Shown here: positions 33,456 to 34,644 of the stretch, piece by piece
How the letters are laid out: each line of letters opens with the position of its first letter
Numbering within the stretch: position 1 is the first letter of the stretch
Source of the DNA: JBAXXL01 sp038206725
GTDB taxonomy: Bacteria > Bacteroidota > Ignavibacteria > Kapaibacteriales > UBA2268
NCBI GenBank assembly: GCA_038206725.1
Contig: JBBRAO010000033.1
Location: forward strand, 1 to 34,644
DNA length: 34,644 nt
Direction: 5' to 3'
Notes under the pieces: model-generated
What the model saw: only the letters and a program-made list of their open reading frames with translations
Databases searched by the model: none
Told to the model about the DNA's origin: nothing
Position numbers and translations under genes: made by a program

Positions 33456-34644
33456 TTAGTTTATTTTAGTTATTGTCATTTCAGCACCAACGTGAGGTGA
33501 AATAGAAATGTAGAAATTTACTGAAGAATTGTTTCTTAATTTAATCACATCGTTAGCGGTTAAACTCAAAATTGCTGAACCGCGCTGAACGCCCCCCGCA
33601 GTTTGAAAATAAATTCTTGCATTAGGAGCGGCAACACCATTAACAAAAACTGCCAATTCTGCACCAATACCCGTCGAAATAACTACCCCATAGTCAACTT
33701 TATATATACCGGTTGTGTTAATTGTAACACCCGCTGTACCGACTGTATGAGTGATATCTTTCATTGGACCGTTGTTCGAAAGCGGGATGTCGGTATTAGC
33801 AACAATTGTAGCTTCTGCGCCAACAGCTAATTCATAACAATGTGCATAAGCAACAACAGGTGTAGCCCAGCTTGGAATACCTGATGCTAAAGTCAGAACT
33901 TGTCCATCGCTTCCTTTTCCTAAACGTGTGCCTGTCCCTGCGGTTCCACCATAAATAATATCGCCAGATGCGGTCATTGGCGAAAGCACATCAAAAGTTT
34001 GGTCACCTGTGTTAGTACCAGACAAATTATTAGCTGATACAGCACCTGTAAATGAGGCACCTGACAAATTAGCTTTCCCGGTTATACCGGCAACAACTCG
34101 TGCATCAGCCATTCCATCAGTATATTGTGAAGGAATGGTAGGTTTGTTTTTAATAAAGTCGTCAGCCGAATTATCTGCTTGTGCCCAATCAGGCTGAATA
34201 TTGACTTCAGCACCAACGGCAATACCAGCTAACTTCGTTGCATCGCCGGAAGGATAACTGTTTTTTGCTGTATTTGCAAGCACAGCGGAGTTATTAGTTA
34301 CGCTGGTTCCAAAGTCGCTGACTTGAGAAGATGTAATGCTAATACCTGTGCTTTTATTCCATACTGTAAATAATGGATCTGATTCTGTATAAGATGTCAG
34401 ATAAGCAACATTACTACCCGCGGTAGCTAATCCTTTTGCGTTGATTGTTATATTATTATATGTGCCTAAGTTCGAGTTTACAGTAGCAAGGGTCAACAAA
34501 CCCGATCCGGTTGCATCGCCTGTGTGAGTCACATTGCTTACTTTTGATGTATTTGCAAGCACAGCGGAGTTATTAGTTACGCTGGTTCCAAAGTCGCTGA
34601 CTTGTGAAGATGTAATGCTAATACCTGTGCTTTTATTCCATACT
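33456..34644 (-). CDS. Repetitive fibre/adhesin-like surface protein, N-terminus beyond window edge
   Basis: The frame stays open from its stop at 33456 to the right edge, giving 395 visible residues. A GTG at 34562 could be taken for a start, but the coding repeat continues past it, so the 5' end is missing. The visible N-terminal part has tail-fibre-like phrases (THTGDATGSG, LATVNSN, NAKGLATAGSNV, YTESDPLFTVWNKSTGISIT) in repeats offset by 93 residues. A middle segment follows (LSGTNTGDQT, MTASGDIIYGG, GSDGQVLTL). The last ~130 residues are a beta-rich head resembling C1q/TNF-like (BclA C-terminal type) trimerisation domains, with TTGIYKVDYGV, AELAVFVNG and NDVIKLRN. Such proteins usually form trimeric surface fibres. 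Bacterial adhesin or phage fibre cannot be told apart here, though no phage genes are nearby. Confidence 0.75.
   Translation of the reverse strand, partial: VWNKSTGISITSSQVSDFGTSVTNNSAVLANTSKVSNVTHTGDATGSGLLTLATVNSNLGTYNNITINAKGLATAGSNVAYLTSYTESDPLFTVWNKSTGISITSSQVSDFGTSVTNNSAVLANTAKNSYPSGDATKLAGIAVGAEVNIQPDWAQADNSADDFIKNKPTIPSQYTDGMADARVVAGITGKANLSGASFTGAVSANNLSGTNTGDQTFDVLSPMTASGDIIYGGTAGTGTRLGKGSDGQVLTLASGIPSWATPVVAYAHCYELAVGAEATIVANTDIPLSNNGPMKDITHTVGTAGVTINTTGIYKVDYGVVISTGIGAELAVFVNGVAAPNARIYFQTAGGVQRGSAILSLTANDVIKLRNNSSVNFYISISPHVGAEMTITKIN
34269..34644 (-). repeat. Direct repeat of at least 97 bp within the surface-protein gene (period 279 bp)
   Basis: The sequence from 34269 to 34365 recurs at 34548-34644 with a single base change visible (CTTGAGAAG versus CTTGTGAAG). 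The offset of 279 bases equals 93 codons, so the repeat keeps frame. The second copy is cut by the window edge, so the true unit may be longer and more copies may follow. Confidence 0.9.

Noticed and set aside
34562..34564. GTG as the start of the surface-protein gene
   Set aside because: The open frame and the 93-residue repeat continue upstream to the window edge without a stop, so this is internal.
1..34644. tRNA, rRNA or riboswitch genes
   Set aside because: No cloverleaf, rRNA-like stretch or known riboswitch core was recognised; the non-coding gaps are mostly short and AT-rich.

Overview
This 34.6-kb window is AT-rich and densely coded, with most genes on the minus strand. Several features point to the Bacteroidota/Chlorobi (FCB) side of the bacterial tree, possibly an Ignavibacteria- or Kapabacteria-like lineage. 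These are the two-subunit 2-oxoacid:ferredoxin oxidoreductase with fused gamma-alpha chain, the TAnnTTTG promoter elements upstream of many units, the mostly weak Shine-Dalgarno sequences and the disordered N-terminus on the RluB-type pseudouridine synthase. The phylum call is an inference; there is no rRNA or other marker here.

Region 1 (about 1-20,540, all minus) is a signalling island of eight consecutive genes. In transcription order they are: a TPR-PAS hybrid histidine kinase (20539-16490), a Cache-like hybrid kinase with six PAS domains (16445-12399), two paralogous CHASE4 sensor kinases (12386-10308 and 10241-8169), a membrane 5TMR/PAS protein without any kinase (8139-5884), a CheR methyltransferase overlapping it by 4 nt, a kinase with a chemoreceptor-like four-helix-bundle sensor and two receiver domains (4899-1924), and a receiver-GAF-kinase-receiver protein cut by the left edge (1922-1). 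Promoter-like elements suggest three transcription units. No DNA-binding response regulator, HPt domain, CheB, CheA/CheW or methyl-accepting receptor is visible, so outputs must lie outside the window.

Region 2 (20,714-22,776, minus) is a three-gene unit ending in a perfect palindromic terminator: a tocopherol-cyclase-family protein, a DJ-1/PfpI protein and a DUF1801 protein. Region 3 (22,868-25,832, minus) is korA-korB, with a one-base stop/start overlap and a strong terminator. Region 4 (25,978-29,405, minus) is an unusual run of an orphan ABC ATPase, a LeuC-type dehydratase large subunit without its small subunit, and rodA.

Region 5 (29,443-33,375, plus) has a pseudouridine synthase with a long Arg/Ser-rich repeat extension, a small membrane protein, and a predicted lipoprotein. 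Between the last two lies the main non-coding novelty. It is a tandem array of five 66/68-bp units, each carrying an ATTCCC-N8-GGGAAT hairpin, followed directly by a roughly 143-bp MITE-like element with 25-bp terminal inverted repeats and two nested hairpins. Region 6 (33,396-34,644, minus) is the C-terminal part of a repetitive fibre- or adhesin-like surface protein that runs off the right edge.

All protein assignments come from reading motifs by eye; no database search was possible.
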